From the NCBI GenBank assembly GCA_023957155.1, contig JAMLHK010000021.1, positions 1 to 45,403 of the forward strand: DNA of 45,403 nt, read 5' to 3'. The notes beneath the pieces are model-generated. The model did not search any database and had not been told where the DNA came from. It saw only the letters and a program-made list of their open reading frames with translations. The translations under genes were made by a program, and so were the position numbers. This document shows, one piece after another, positions 7,110-14,108 of this stretch (positions are counted from its first letter, which is position 1; the number at the start of each line of letters is the position of its first letter). Origin of the DNA: Chitinophagaceae bacterium. Its GTDB lineage: Bacteria > Bacteroidota > Bacteroidia > Chitinophagales > Chitinophagaceae.

Positions 7110-7775
7110 ATGGCAGCAACCAACAACTATGAGATCAAGGTAGCCATTGCTGATGACCATAAAATATTCCGGGATGGAATCAAAATGGCAATGAGCGGGA
7201 AGGATTATCTTAAGATAATCTGGGAAGCGGAAGACGGGAAAGACCTGATGCATAAGATAAAGATTAAATTACCCGATGTATTGCTCATGGATATCCGAAT
7301 GCCTGAAATGGATGGCGTAAATGCCATATCACTGATCAGGAAGGAGTATGAGACAATAAAAATTATTGTACTTACCATGTACGATGATCAGGAAATGATC
7401 TCCAAAATGATGGAAATGGGGGCCAATGCCTATCTTACCAAAACAACTGATCCGGAAGAGATTTACAATGCCATATTAACCTGTATGAATGATGATTTTT
7501 ATTTTAATGACCTGGTTAATAAGGCTGTTTTGTTGAAGCTGCAGCATAAAAAGCAGGTGAAACAATATTATCCCAACCCGGTTAAATTCAATGAAAAAGA
7601 ACTGAAGATATTGAAGCTCATATCAGAAGATAAGACTACTGAAGAAATATCGAAAGAAGTATATCTAAGCCCACGGACCATTGAAACCGTAAGACAAAAC
7701 ATGAAAACAAAAGTCGGCGCCCGTACCATAGCTGGTCTGGTGATGTATGGAATGCGCAACAGGCTGATAGATTGA
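7110..7775 (+). CDS. NarL/FixJ family response regulator, no adjacent kinase
   Basis: 221 residues. The receiver domain has the acidic pair in VAIADDHKIF, the phosphoacceptor Asp61 in LLMDIRMPEMDG, Thr in IIVLTMYDD and Lys in YLTKTTDP. The LuxR HTH lies at about 155-218 (KTTEEISKEVYLSPRTIETVRQNMKTKVGARTIAG). It shares much of its sequence with the next gene (7931) and with the regulator at 3683, so the three are paralogues. No histidine kinase lies between 7110 and 8605; the kinase at 4374 is the nearest. The palindrome at 6984-7019 may be its control site. Confidence 0.9.
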   Translation: MAATNNYEIKVAIADDHKIFRDGIKMAMSGKDYLKIIWEAEDGKDLMHKIKIKLPDVLLMDIRMPEMDGVNAISLIRKEYETIKIIVLTMYDDQEMISKMMEMGANAYLTKTTDPEEIYNAILTCMNDDFYFNDLVNKAVLLKLQHKKQVKQYYPNPVKFNEKELKILKLISEDKTTEEISKEVYLSPRTIETVRQNMKTKVGARTIAGLVMYGMRNRLID

Positions 7776-7822
7776 ACATATCAATCACGCAGGCGGGTGG
7801 AGTAGTATCCGTAAATTTACGA

Positions 7823-7871
7823 TCAGGATAAATAGGTATTTCTACTATGGTATTTTCTCTTTTTATCCTGA
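7823..7871. promoter_or_regulatory. 10-base inverted repeat between two paralogous regulators
   Basis: TCAGGATAAA (7823-7832) and TTTATCCTGA (7862-7871) are perfect inverted repeats 29 bases apart. They lie beside the palindrome GTAAATTTAC (7811-7820), some 60 bases before the regulator at 7931. This could be an operator or a terminator for the preceding gene; the long spacer favours protein binding over a tight hairpin. Confidence 0.4.
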
Positions 7872-7930
7872 AATTGCATAAGTAATATATACCCGCAATT
7901 TTAAATAAATGAAGTAAAAGAAATATTCTG

Positions 7931-8605
7931 ATGAAAACCCTGGACCCCGGTAACAGTCTGAGTGTAATTATTGCTGATGATCACGCTTTATTTAGAGCGG
8001 GAGTAAAAACAGCGCTTAGTCTAAAAAAAGATATCCGCGTAATCGGTGAAGCGGATAATGGCCAGCAGTTGTTACACCTGCTTAAACATCTGGAGCCGGA
8101 TGTTATCCTGCTTGATATCCAAATGCCGGTGATGGATGGGATTACCACGCTTCCGGAAATCAAAAAATTATACCCGGGTATCCGAATCATTATGCTCACC
8201 ATGCATAATGATCATTCCATGATCTCAAGGCTGATGGAGCTCGGCGCTAATGCCTATCTTACCAAAAACTCCGATTCCGAGGTCATTTATGAAGCTATCC
8301 GTACCTGTTATACTAACGAGTATTATTTCAATGATCTTACCAACAAGGCGCTCCTGGATGGGTTACGTACCAGGCGGAGCACAGACAGCTTCGCTCCGTC
8401 CGATGTAAAGCTGAACGAAAAGGAGAAGCATATATTGAAATTGATGTGTGAAGAAAAAAGCACGAAGGAGATAGCCGATCTCGTTTCGCTGAGCCCCCGC
8501 ACAGTGGAAGCCATAAGAGATAAGCTCAAGTCTAAGACGGGTGCAAAATCCATGGCCGGACTGATTATGTATGCGGTTAAGTCAGGTATCATAGAGAATA
8601 AGTAA
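7931..8605 (+). CDS. NarL/FixJ family response regulator, no adjacent kinase
   Basis: 224 residues. The acidic pair is in VIIADDHALF, the phosphoacceptor is Asp62 in ILLDIQMPVMDG, and the Lys is in YLTKNSDS. The HTH spans about 160-222 (STKEIADLVSLSPRTVEAIRDKLKSKTGAKSMAG). It is a close paralogue of the gene at 7110, arranged in tandem after a 155-base gap with its own palindromes, which suggests separate control. The aminotransferase follows after 43 bases but is unrelated in function. A duplicated output regulator may let one kinase signal drive several gene sets, or the two copies may respond to different kinases elsewhere. Confidence 0.9.
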   Translation: MKTLDPGNSLSVIIADDHALFRAGVKTALSLKKDIRVIGEADNGQQLLHLLKHLEPDVILLDIQMPVMDGITTLPEIKKLYPGIRIIMLTMHNDHSMISRLMELGANAYLTKNSDSEVIYEAIRTCYTNEYYFNDLTNKALLDGLRTRRSTDSFAPSDVKLNEKEKHILKLMCEEKSTKEIADLVSLSPRTVEAIRDKLKSKTGAKSMAGLIMYAVKSGIIENK

Positions 8606-8648
8606 TTTTATATTACTTTAGAATATACCTACTTAACCGATTTAGTCT

Positions 8649-9494
8649 ATGCCTGGTTATTTTGTTCATAATGGACAGCTTTTTCGAGAAGGGAAAGCTG
8701 TTATTACACCTGATAACCGTTCGTTCCGCTATGGTGACGGACTGTTTGAGACCATGCGAATTATCAGGGGTAATATCTTGCTCAAATCATTGCACTTCGA
8801 AAGGTTATTGCGGGGAATGAAATTGCTGCAATTTGATATTCCCGATTTTTTTACCCCTTCCCATCTTGAACAGGATGTATTATCCCTGTGTAAAAAAAAC
8901 AGGGTTGAGGATAAAGCGGTTATCAGGCTGGTGGTATATAGAAGTGATGGCGGGCTTTATGATCTCGAAGACATGCGCCCCAATTATATTATACAAAGTA
9001 TGGCCTTACAGCAATATGCCATATCTCCGGCAGATGATGCCGGGCTTGTTGTTGATATATATACGGGAGGATCAAAGGCCTGTAACTCTTTTTCGGAGGT
9101 GAAATCGAATAACTTTCTCCTTTATGTAATGGCAGCTATACACGCCAGGAAAAACAGGCTGGGGGATAGTCTTGTCCAAAATCAGTATGGCAGGATCGCC
9201 GATGCAACCATTGCGAATGTTTTTTTGATTAAAGACCGGGTAATTTATACACCTCCCCTGGAAGAAGGATGTATAGCAGGTGTTACGCGAAGGTTCCTCC
9301 TGCAATTGTTACCTTCTGCCGGATATGTGGTGCATCAGCAGCCGCTCACCCCGGATGATGTGCTGGATGCAGACGAAATATTTCTTACTAATGCAGTCAG
9401 GGGGATACGTTCGGTTGGTAAATGCAGAGACCGTCATTATTCATCTTCTCTTACAAAAGAAATTAATCATTTATTCCTGGAGAACTGGAAATAA
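8649..9494 (+). CDS. class IV (fold type IV) PLP aminotransferase
   Basis: 281 residues, the family's usual length. The N-terminal signature SFRYGDGLFET (25-35) and the PLP-binding Lys152 in FSEVKSNNFL are clear, and EEGCIAGVTRRFLL forms the C-terminal cofactor phosphate loop. The family includes branched-chain aminotransferase, D-amino-acid aminotransferase and 4-amino-4-deoxychorismate lyase (PabC). At the position where IlvE and Dat usually read AEG..N or SEG..N, this protein has IADATIANVF, so the conserved Glu is replaced by Asp. The nearby pterin genes make PabC (folate) worth considering, but substrate choice cannot be settled here. It converges with pnuC, 7 bases apart. Confidence 0.8.
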   Translation: MPGYFVHNGQLFREGKAVITPDNRSFRYGDGLFETMRIIRGNILLKSLHFERLLRGMKLLQFDIPDFFTPSHLEQDVLSLCKKNRVEDKAVIRLVVYRSDGGLYDLEDMRPNYIIQSMALQQYAISPADDAGLVVDIYTGGSKACNSFSEVKSNNFLLYVMAAIHARKNRLGDSLVQNQYGRIADATIANVFLIKDRVIYTPPLEEGCIAGVTRRFLLQLLPSAGYVVHQQPLTPDDVLDADEIFLTNAVRGIRSVGKCRDRHYSSSLTKEINHLFLENWK

Positions 9495-9501
9495 AGAAGA
9501 A

Positions 9502-10182
9502 TTATTCATTTTGGTTTTCAGCGGTTAACGCATAGCTTTTATACGCCCTGATCCAATGCCATAATCCGAAAGAAGCAATTAAGGTAAAGATAAAATATTC
9601 CAGGCTGTAGAATTTGACCCCCTTGATATAATACAGGCAGGTGGCTACCACATCTACTACGATCCATATTACCCAACATTCAATCTTTTTATGGATCATA
9701 TAAAAGGTAGTTACTATACTCATCACCATAATAAATGAATCCGTATAAGGATAGGCGCTGGGTAAAGTAAAAATAACCGGGAACAAAAGATGAAGTTCGC
9801 TTGCAAATTTACCTATGATAAGAGTGCCCGCAATACCGATAGCGATGGTGAGCAGCAACTGTTTTCTTTGCATATAGCTCACTTTCAGCTCTTTTTTGCT
9901 GTCTTCTTCACCCGGGCGGGGGTTAGCCCAGCGCCACCAGCCAATAATATTAGTAACCAGAAAGAAAACCTGTAAAAACATATCCGGGTAAAGCTGCACT
10001 TGGTAGTACAGTATAAAGGCCAGTACAACATTTACGATACCTATTGGCCAACTCCATATAATCGCCTTCGCAGAAAGCCATACCGCCAGCAGTCCGAAAA
10101 GAACTCCAAAAAATTCAATGTAGCTCATTGCATATCCCAGTATATTAAAAAACTCGGTATTGGCGTCAAAAAAATGGTTCAC
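9502..10182 (-). CDS. pnuC: PnuC-type vitamin transporter (nicotinamide riboside or related)
   Basis: 226 residues with about seven membrane helices. The family pattern is clear: YIEFFGVLFGLLAVWLSAK, then WSWPIGIVNVVLAFILYY and LQVFFLVTNIIGWWRW, with the paired Trp residues that line the PnuC substrate site, and a cytosolic linker NPRPGEEDSKKELKVSYM. Later helices read WVIWIVVDVVATCLYYIKG and FGLWHWIRAYK. PnuC proteins move the vitamin by facilitated diffusion, driven by phosphorylation inside the cell. The substrate could be nicotinamide riboside or thiamine (PnuT). I found no thiamine riboswitch upstream, which mildly favours the NAD precursor. Confidence 0.85.
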   Translation of the reverse strand: MNHFFDANTEFFNILGYAMSYIEFFGVLFGLLAVWLSAKAIIWSWPIGIVNVVLAFILYYQVQLYPDMFLQVFFLVTNIIGWWRWANPRPGEEDSKKELKVSYMQRKQLLLTIAIGIAGTLIIGKFASELHLLFPVIFTLPSAYPYTDSFIMVMSIVTTFYMIHKKIECWVIWIVVDVVATCLYYIKGVKFYSLEYFIFTLIASFGLWHWIRAYKSYALTAENQNE

Positions 10183-10401
10183 TTGAAGCTCAGTTTGATG
10201 TATGGAGATTAGAGGGTATAAAAATATAGGTTATCCTGCTAATAGCTGTACCGGGAATAAAATTCCGGAATTTTTATGGTAATATGTTTTGCCTTGTAAC
10301 GTATACTGGTTGTATACAGTTGTGATTTTTACGGCAGTGCCGGCATATTCAATATACTACGCTCTGTTTCCCGGAGAAGATATACGCCGGAATAACGGAT
10401 T

Positions 10402-10434
10402 TTTGCCGGGCTTTCCTGTTAAGTATTAATTTTG
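10402..10434 (+). promoter_or_regulatory. promoter of the first pterin synthase, nearly leaderless
   Basis: TTTG (10402-10405) and TAATTTTG (10427-10434, an exact TAnnTTTG) are 21 bases apart. The expected transcription start lies at about 10440, on the ATG of the downstream gene, so either the message is leaderless or the ATG at 10449 is used. Confidence 0.55.
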
Positions 10435-10439
10435 CCAAA

Positions 10440-10859
10440 ATGCAGAGTATGGTGTACCTCACCCGTGTGGAACATTTTAATGCCGCACATCAATTGTTTA
10501 ACCCGCGCTGGAGCAAACAGAAAAATGAAACCGTATTTGGAAAATGTGCCAATGAAAACTGGCATGGTCATAATTATGAGCTCTACGTAACCATAAAAGG
10601 AGAGCCCGATCCCGATACCGGTTTTGTGCTGGATGTTAAAAAGTTAAGTGAGATAATAAAAGAACATATCCTGGAAAAGGTGGATCACCTTAACCTGAAT
10701 GAAGATGTAGATTTTATGAAAGGAAAAATGTGTTCAACAGAAAACCTCGCAATAGCTATATGGGAACAATTGGAGCAATTTCTTCCGGCAGCTGTACAAT
10801 TGCATGTGGTAAAATTGTATGAAACGCCCAGTATTTACGTAGAATATTTCGGAAGATAG
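10440..10859 (+). CDS. 6-pyruvoyl-tetrahydropterin synthase family protein (copy 1)
   Basis: 139 residues. The zinc-binding histidines are His17 (FNAAHQL) and His42/His44 (WHGHNYEL); the catalytic Cys36 lies in FGKCANENWHGHNY. The Cys-to-His spacing and the FGKC-x5-HGHNY form match the eukaryote-like PTPS type (PTPS-I) better than short QueD (CxxxHGH). DHLNLN and the C-terminal YETP (Glu) complete the active site. Known reactions are conversion of dihydroneopterin triphosphate to 6-pyruvoyl-tetrahydropterin (PTPS) or to carboxytetrahydropterin (QueD). A second copy and folE follow on the same strand, which argues for pterin synthesis. The ATG at 10449 is an alternative start. Confidence 0.85.
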   Translation: MQSMVYLTRVEHFNAAHQLFNPRWSKQKNETVFGKCANENWHGHNYELYVTIKGEPDPDTGFVLDVKKLSEIIKEHILEKVDHLNLNEDVDFMKGKMCSTENLAIAIWEQLEQFLPAAVQLHVVKLYETPSIYVEYFGR

Positions 10860-10892
10860 CCTGATGGTATATGATCATTTGTACGATATCTG

Positions 10893-10900
10893 TACTTTTG
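10893..10900 (+). promoter_or_regulatory. TACTTTTG -7 box before the second pterin synthase
   Basis: An exact TAnnTTTG match 19 bases before the start codon at 10920. A TTTG occurs upstream but too close (11 bases) to be the partner box. The second copy may therefore have its own promoter as well as read-through from the first. Confidence 0.4.
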
Positions 10901-10919
10901 GTGCGAATGAATACGGAAC

Positions 10920-11333
10920 ATGAGCAATAAAGTAGCTGTTTTTAGAAGAGAGCGGTTTAATGCTGCACACCGGTTATATAATCCCCGGTGGGATGATGCT
11001 GCCAATTTTTGTGTATTTGGTAAATGCAGTTACCCGCATTATCACGGCCATAATTATGAGCTGGAAGTTAGGGTGGTGGGCGAGCCGGATGCGGATACGG
11101 GATTTGTAATAGATATGAAAGTTTTATCAGATCTTATCCTGGAACATGTGGTTGCGCGTTTTGACCACAAAAATCTGAATCTTGATACGAAGGAATTCAA
11201 AAACCTGAATCCCACATCAGAAAATATTGCCGTGGTAATATATAACCTGCTAAGGCCCCATATTGATAACGCATATAGCCTGCAGGTCCGTTTGTATGAA
11301 ACACCCCGGAATTTTGTAGAATACCCGGCGTAA
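10920..11333 (+). CDS. 6-pyruvoyl-tetrahydropterin synthase family protein (copy 2)
   Basis: 137 residues and a clear paralogue of the preceding gene, with zinc ligands and nucleophile at the same positions: His17 (FNAAHRL), Cys36 (FGKCSYPHYHGHNYEL), His42 and His44. DHKNLNLD and YETP are also kept. Both copies therefore look catalytically complete. The sequences differ enough (for example DTGFVIDMKVLSDLILEHV versus DTGFVLDVKKLSEIIKEHI) to be an old duplication with possibly different substrates or products, such as one PTPS and one QueD-like enzyme. folE follows after 43 bases. Confidence 0.85.
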   Translation: MSNKVAVFRRERFNAAHRLYNPRWDDAANFCVFGKCSYPHYHGHNYELEVRVVGEPDADTGFVIDMKVLSDLILEHVVARFDHKNLNLDTKEFKNLNPTSENIAVVIYNLLRPHIDNAYSLQVRLYETPRNFVEYPA

Positions 11334-11376
11334 CGGATAACCCGGTTTTAATTTTATTAATTTTTCAAACTGATGT

Positions 11377-11973
11377 ATGGCATATAAAAAAATTGAGCAA
11401 TACGATGAAAAGTCCACTTTGTTGTTAAAAAGGAATTATACGACCACTCTTAAATTACTCGGGGAAAACCCGAAGAGAGAAGGGCTGTTAAAGACACCGG
11501 AACGGATGGCAAAGGCTATGCAGTATCTTACCCAGGGGTATAACCTCAGCGCGGAAAACATTTTGAATTCGGCTAAGTTTCATGAGCACATCAGTGAAAT
11601 GATCATTGTAAAGGATATCGAGTTGTACAGCCTGTGTGAGCATCACATGCTTCCTTTTTTTGGTAAAGCCCATGTTGCCTATATACCGAATGGATGGATA
11701 ACCGGGCTGAGTAAAATAGCACGGGTGGTAGATGTATTTGCGCGCCGGTTGCAGGTACAGGAACGCCTGACCACACAAATCCTGGATGCCATTAAAGATA
11801 CCCTGCAACCCTTAGGAGTTGCCGTAGTAATTGAAGCCTCTCATTTATGTATGATGATGAGGGGCGTTCAAAAACAAAATTCGGTAACCACCACCTCCGC
11901 TTTTTATGGTGAGTTTGAAAAAGGTGAAACCCGCAGTGAATTTATCAGGCTGATCGGATCTTCCTTACATTAG
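11377..11973 (+). CDS. folE: GTP cyclohydrolase I
   Basis: 198 residues. The zinc and active-site motif [18 protein letters not shown] is intact, as are [23 protein letters not shown] and the second Cys motif [14 protein letters not shown]. The N-terminal part [17 protein letters not shown] is typical. The enzyme opens GTP to 7,8-dihydroneopterin triphosphate, the substrate of both the folate pathway and the two PTPS-type enzymes encoded just before it. The three genes lie on one strand with 60- and 43-base gaps and probably form a pterin module. The oligomeric cytosolic enzyme is highly conserved, so the call is secure. Confidence 0.96.
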   Translation: MAYKKIEQYDEKSTLLLKRNYTTTLKLLGENPKREGLLKTPERMAKAMQYLTQGYNLSAENILNSAKFHEHISEMIIVKDIELYSLCEHHMLPFFGKAHVAYIPNGWITGLSKIARVVDVFARRLQVQERLTTQILDAIKDTLQPLGVAVVIEASHLCMMMRGVQKQNSVTTTSAFYGEFEKGETRSEFIRLIGSSLH

Positions 11974-12053
11974 CAGCCCCGGTAAAATAAATAAGTAAAA
12001 GGAATGCAATACCGGCTATTTTTGTGCCGGTCAAACCCGTAAAATATCAATAC

Positions 12054-12944
12054 ATGAAACATGCCTTTGTTTTTCCCGGACAGGGTTCGCAATTTCCCGG
12101 AATGGGAAAGGAACTATATGAAAGCAGCAGTATTGCAAAATCATTATTCGAAACAGCTGACGAGATAGCCGGATTCCGTATATCCGATATTATGTTTCAC
12201 GGTACAGACGAAGACCTGAAACAGACCAGAGTGACCCAGCCCGCCGTATTCCTGCATTCGGTAATACAGTTTAAAACATTGGACACGCCTTCTCCGGATA
12301 TGGTTGCGGGTCATTCTTTAGGTGAGTTTTCTGCATTGGTGGCCAATAAAACCCTGTCATTTGAGGGGGCATTAAAGCTGGTGATCGTGCGGGCGCAGGC
12401 TATGCAAAAAGCATGTGAACTCCAGCCTTCGGCGATGGCCGCCGTGCTGGCCTTAGAGGATTCAAAAGTAGAAGAAATATGTGCAGCTGTCAGGGAAGAA
12501 ACCGGTGAGGTTGTGGTGCCGGCTAATTATAATTGCCCGGGGCAGTTGGTTATAAGCGGCTCAGTAAAAGGTATAGAAATAGCCTGTCAGCGAATGAAAG
12601 AAGCAGGGGCTAAACGCGCATTACAGCTACCCGTTGGCGGAGCCTTTCATTCTCCCCTGATGGAGCCTGCCAGGGCGGAGCTGGCAACCGCTATTGAATC
12701 TACGGTTTTTGAAACGCCCTCCTGCCCGGTATATCAAAATGTAACCGGCTTGCCTGTTACGGATCCTGCGGAAATAAAAAAGAACCTGGTGGCCCAGCTA
12801 ACCGGTGCCGTAAGATGGACGCAGAGCGTACAAAGAATGATTGTTGATGGCGCCTCACGGTTTACTGAAACAGGCCCGGGAAAAGTATTGCAGGGAATGA
12901 TCGTAAAGATTGATAAAACAGCGGTGGTAGACGGGAAAAACTAA
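12054..12944 (+). CDS. fabD: malonyl-CoA:ACP transacylase
   Basis: 296 residues from the ATG at 12054; an upstream in-frame GTG (12024) would add ten atypical residues and overlaps a TATTTTTG box at 12017-12024 that is probably the promoter. FVFPGQGSQFPGMG opens the protein, the nucleophile Ser88 sits in GHSLGEFSAL, the malonate-binding Arg in VIVRAQAMQKA, and the active-site His in GGAFHSPLM. VTGLPVTDP and ETGPGKVLQGM are also family-typical. It loads malonyl groups onto acyl carrier protein for fatty acid synthesis. Confidence 0.95.
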   Translation: MKHAFVFPGQGSQFPGMGKELYESSSIAKSLFETADEIAGFRISDIMFHGTDEDLKQTRVTQPAVFLHSVIQFKTLDTPSPDMVAGHSLGEFSALVANKTLSFEGALKLVIVRAQAMQKACELQPSAMAAVLALEDSKVEEICAAVREETGEVVVPANYNCPGQLVISGSVKGIEIACQRMKEAGAKRALQLPVGGAFHSPLMEPARAELATAIESTVFETPSCPVYQNVTGLPVTDPAEIKKNLVAQLTGAVRWTQSVQRMIVDGASRFTETGPGKVLQGMIVKIDKTAVVDGKN

Positions 12945-12992
12945 GCAGCCCTGCCTTTTCACAACAAAGAGAAAATTCTATAAAGCCCCGGC

Positions 12993-13997
12993 ATGGTAAA
13001 GATCAAACTCAGTATTCTTGACCAGTCAGTTATTTATCATAACAGCACCGCAAAACAGGCGCTTGATGAAACGATAGCCACCGCAAAAATGGCTGACCGG
13101 TTGGGATACACCCGGTTTTGGGTATCTGAACATCATAACTCCACTTTTATAGCAGGTACTGCACCTGAGGTGCTGATGGTAAAGCTGGCTGATGAAACGA
13201 AGCATATCCGCATCGGCTCGGGAGGTATTATGTTGCCCAATCACAGTGCATTTAAAGTGGCAGAAAATTTTCGGATGCTGGAGACGCTTTTCCCCGGCCG
13301 CATTGACCTGGGTATGGGAAGGGCGCCCGGTGGTGATCGTATTACGGCTGCTATTCTTAATCCGTCTAATGATTTTAGTGAAGAAAGCTATTTGCGCCAG
13401 TTGGAGCATTTGCAACATTTTTTCAGGGATACGGCCGCCACACAGCATGGTCCCGTCATTGCCGGCCCGCAGGCGCCGGGCATACCGCAGCAATGGATAC
13501 TCAGCTCAAGCGGCGGAAGCAGCTTAATAGCGGCGAAATTTGGTATGGGGCTCGCGGTTGCCCGGTTTATCAACGGACAGGCACAGCCGGATATAGTGGA
13601 GACCTATCGTAAAAATTTTGCAGCATCCGGCCAGCTTGAAGCGCCGCGTGTGATATTAGCCGTTGCCGTGCTTTGTGGCGAAACAGAGGAAAAAGCGGCA
13701 CAAATGCGCAAGTACCTTAATTATATTCACCTCCAGTTTGAAAAAGGGAACTATCAGAACTTCGGCGGTTACCAGGCTATTAAAGAGTATACCTTTTCAC
13801 CGGTGGAGCTGGAACGCATCCGTTACAACAGTGGCAGGGTCGTTTCGGGAACGAAAGAACAGGTAAAGGAGCAATTAACCAAACTGGCAGAAGATTTTGA
13901 TGTGGATGAAATTATGGTAACAACCATTGCAGATAATTCAATTGACCGGAAACGGTCATTTGAATTGTTAGCCGGCTCTTTTGAGCCAGGAGAGTAA
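12993..13997 (+). CDS. LLM-class flavin-dependent oxidoreductase (MsnO8-like)
   Basis: 334 residues of the bacterial luciferase-like TIM barrel. KLSILDQSVIYHNSTAKQALDETIATAKMADRLGYTRFWVSEHHN at the N-terminus contains the family's SEHH motif, and GSGGIMLPNHSAFKVAENFRMLETLFPGRIDLGMGRAPGGD is the hallmark of this single-component branch. Enzymes of this class use FMNH2 or F420; in Bacteroidota FMN is likely. The substrate is unknown, and the gene has no pathway partner beside it. The start ATG at 12993 lies 48 bases after fabD, so the two may share a message. Confidence 0.88.
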   Translation: MVKIKLSILDQSVIYHNSTAKQALDETIATAKMADRLGYTRFWVSEHHNSTFIAGTAPEVLMVKLADETKHIRIGSGGIMLPNHSAFKVAENFRMLETLFPGRIDLGMGRAPGGDRITAAILNPSNDFSEESYLRQLEHLQHFFRDTAATQHGPVIAGPQAPGIPQQWILSSSGGSSLIAAKFGMGLAVARFINGQAQPDIVETYRKNFAASGQLEAPRVILAVAVLCGETEEKAAQMRKYLNYIHLQFEKGNYQNFGGYQAIKEYTFSPVELERIRYNSGRVVSGTKEQVKEQLTKLAEDFDVDEIMVTTIADNSIDRKRSFELLAGSFEPGE

Positions 13998-14108
13998 AGC
14001 TGTCCACTCTTTGGCTTAATCAAATGCTATGGTATTTGATACCGTAAATTCCGGTTATGGATAGCGGGTAGATTTTATTTATCTTGGAAATAAGAAGTAT
14101 TATTCGAT

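Noticed and set aside
10183-10439. Possible thiamine or preQ1 riboswitch ahead of pnuC or the pterin genes
   Set aside because: I looked for the CTGAGA/ACCTGA thiamine core and a compact preQ1 knot and saw neither.
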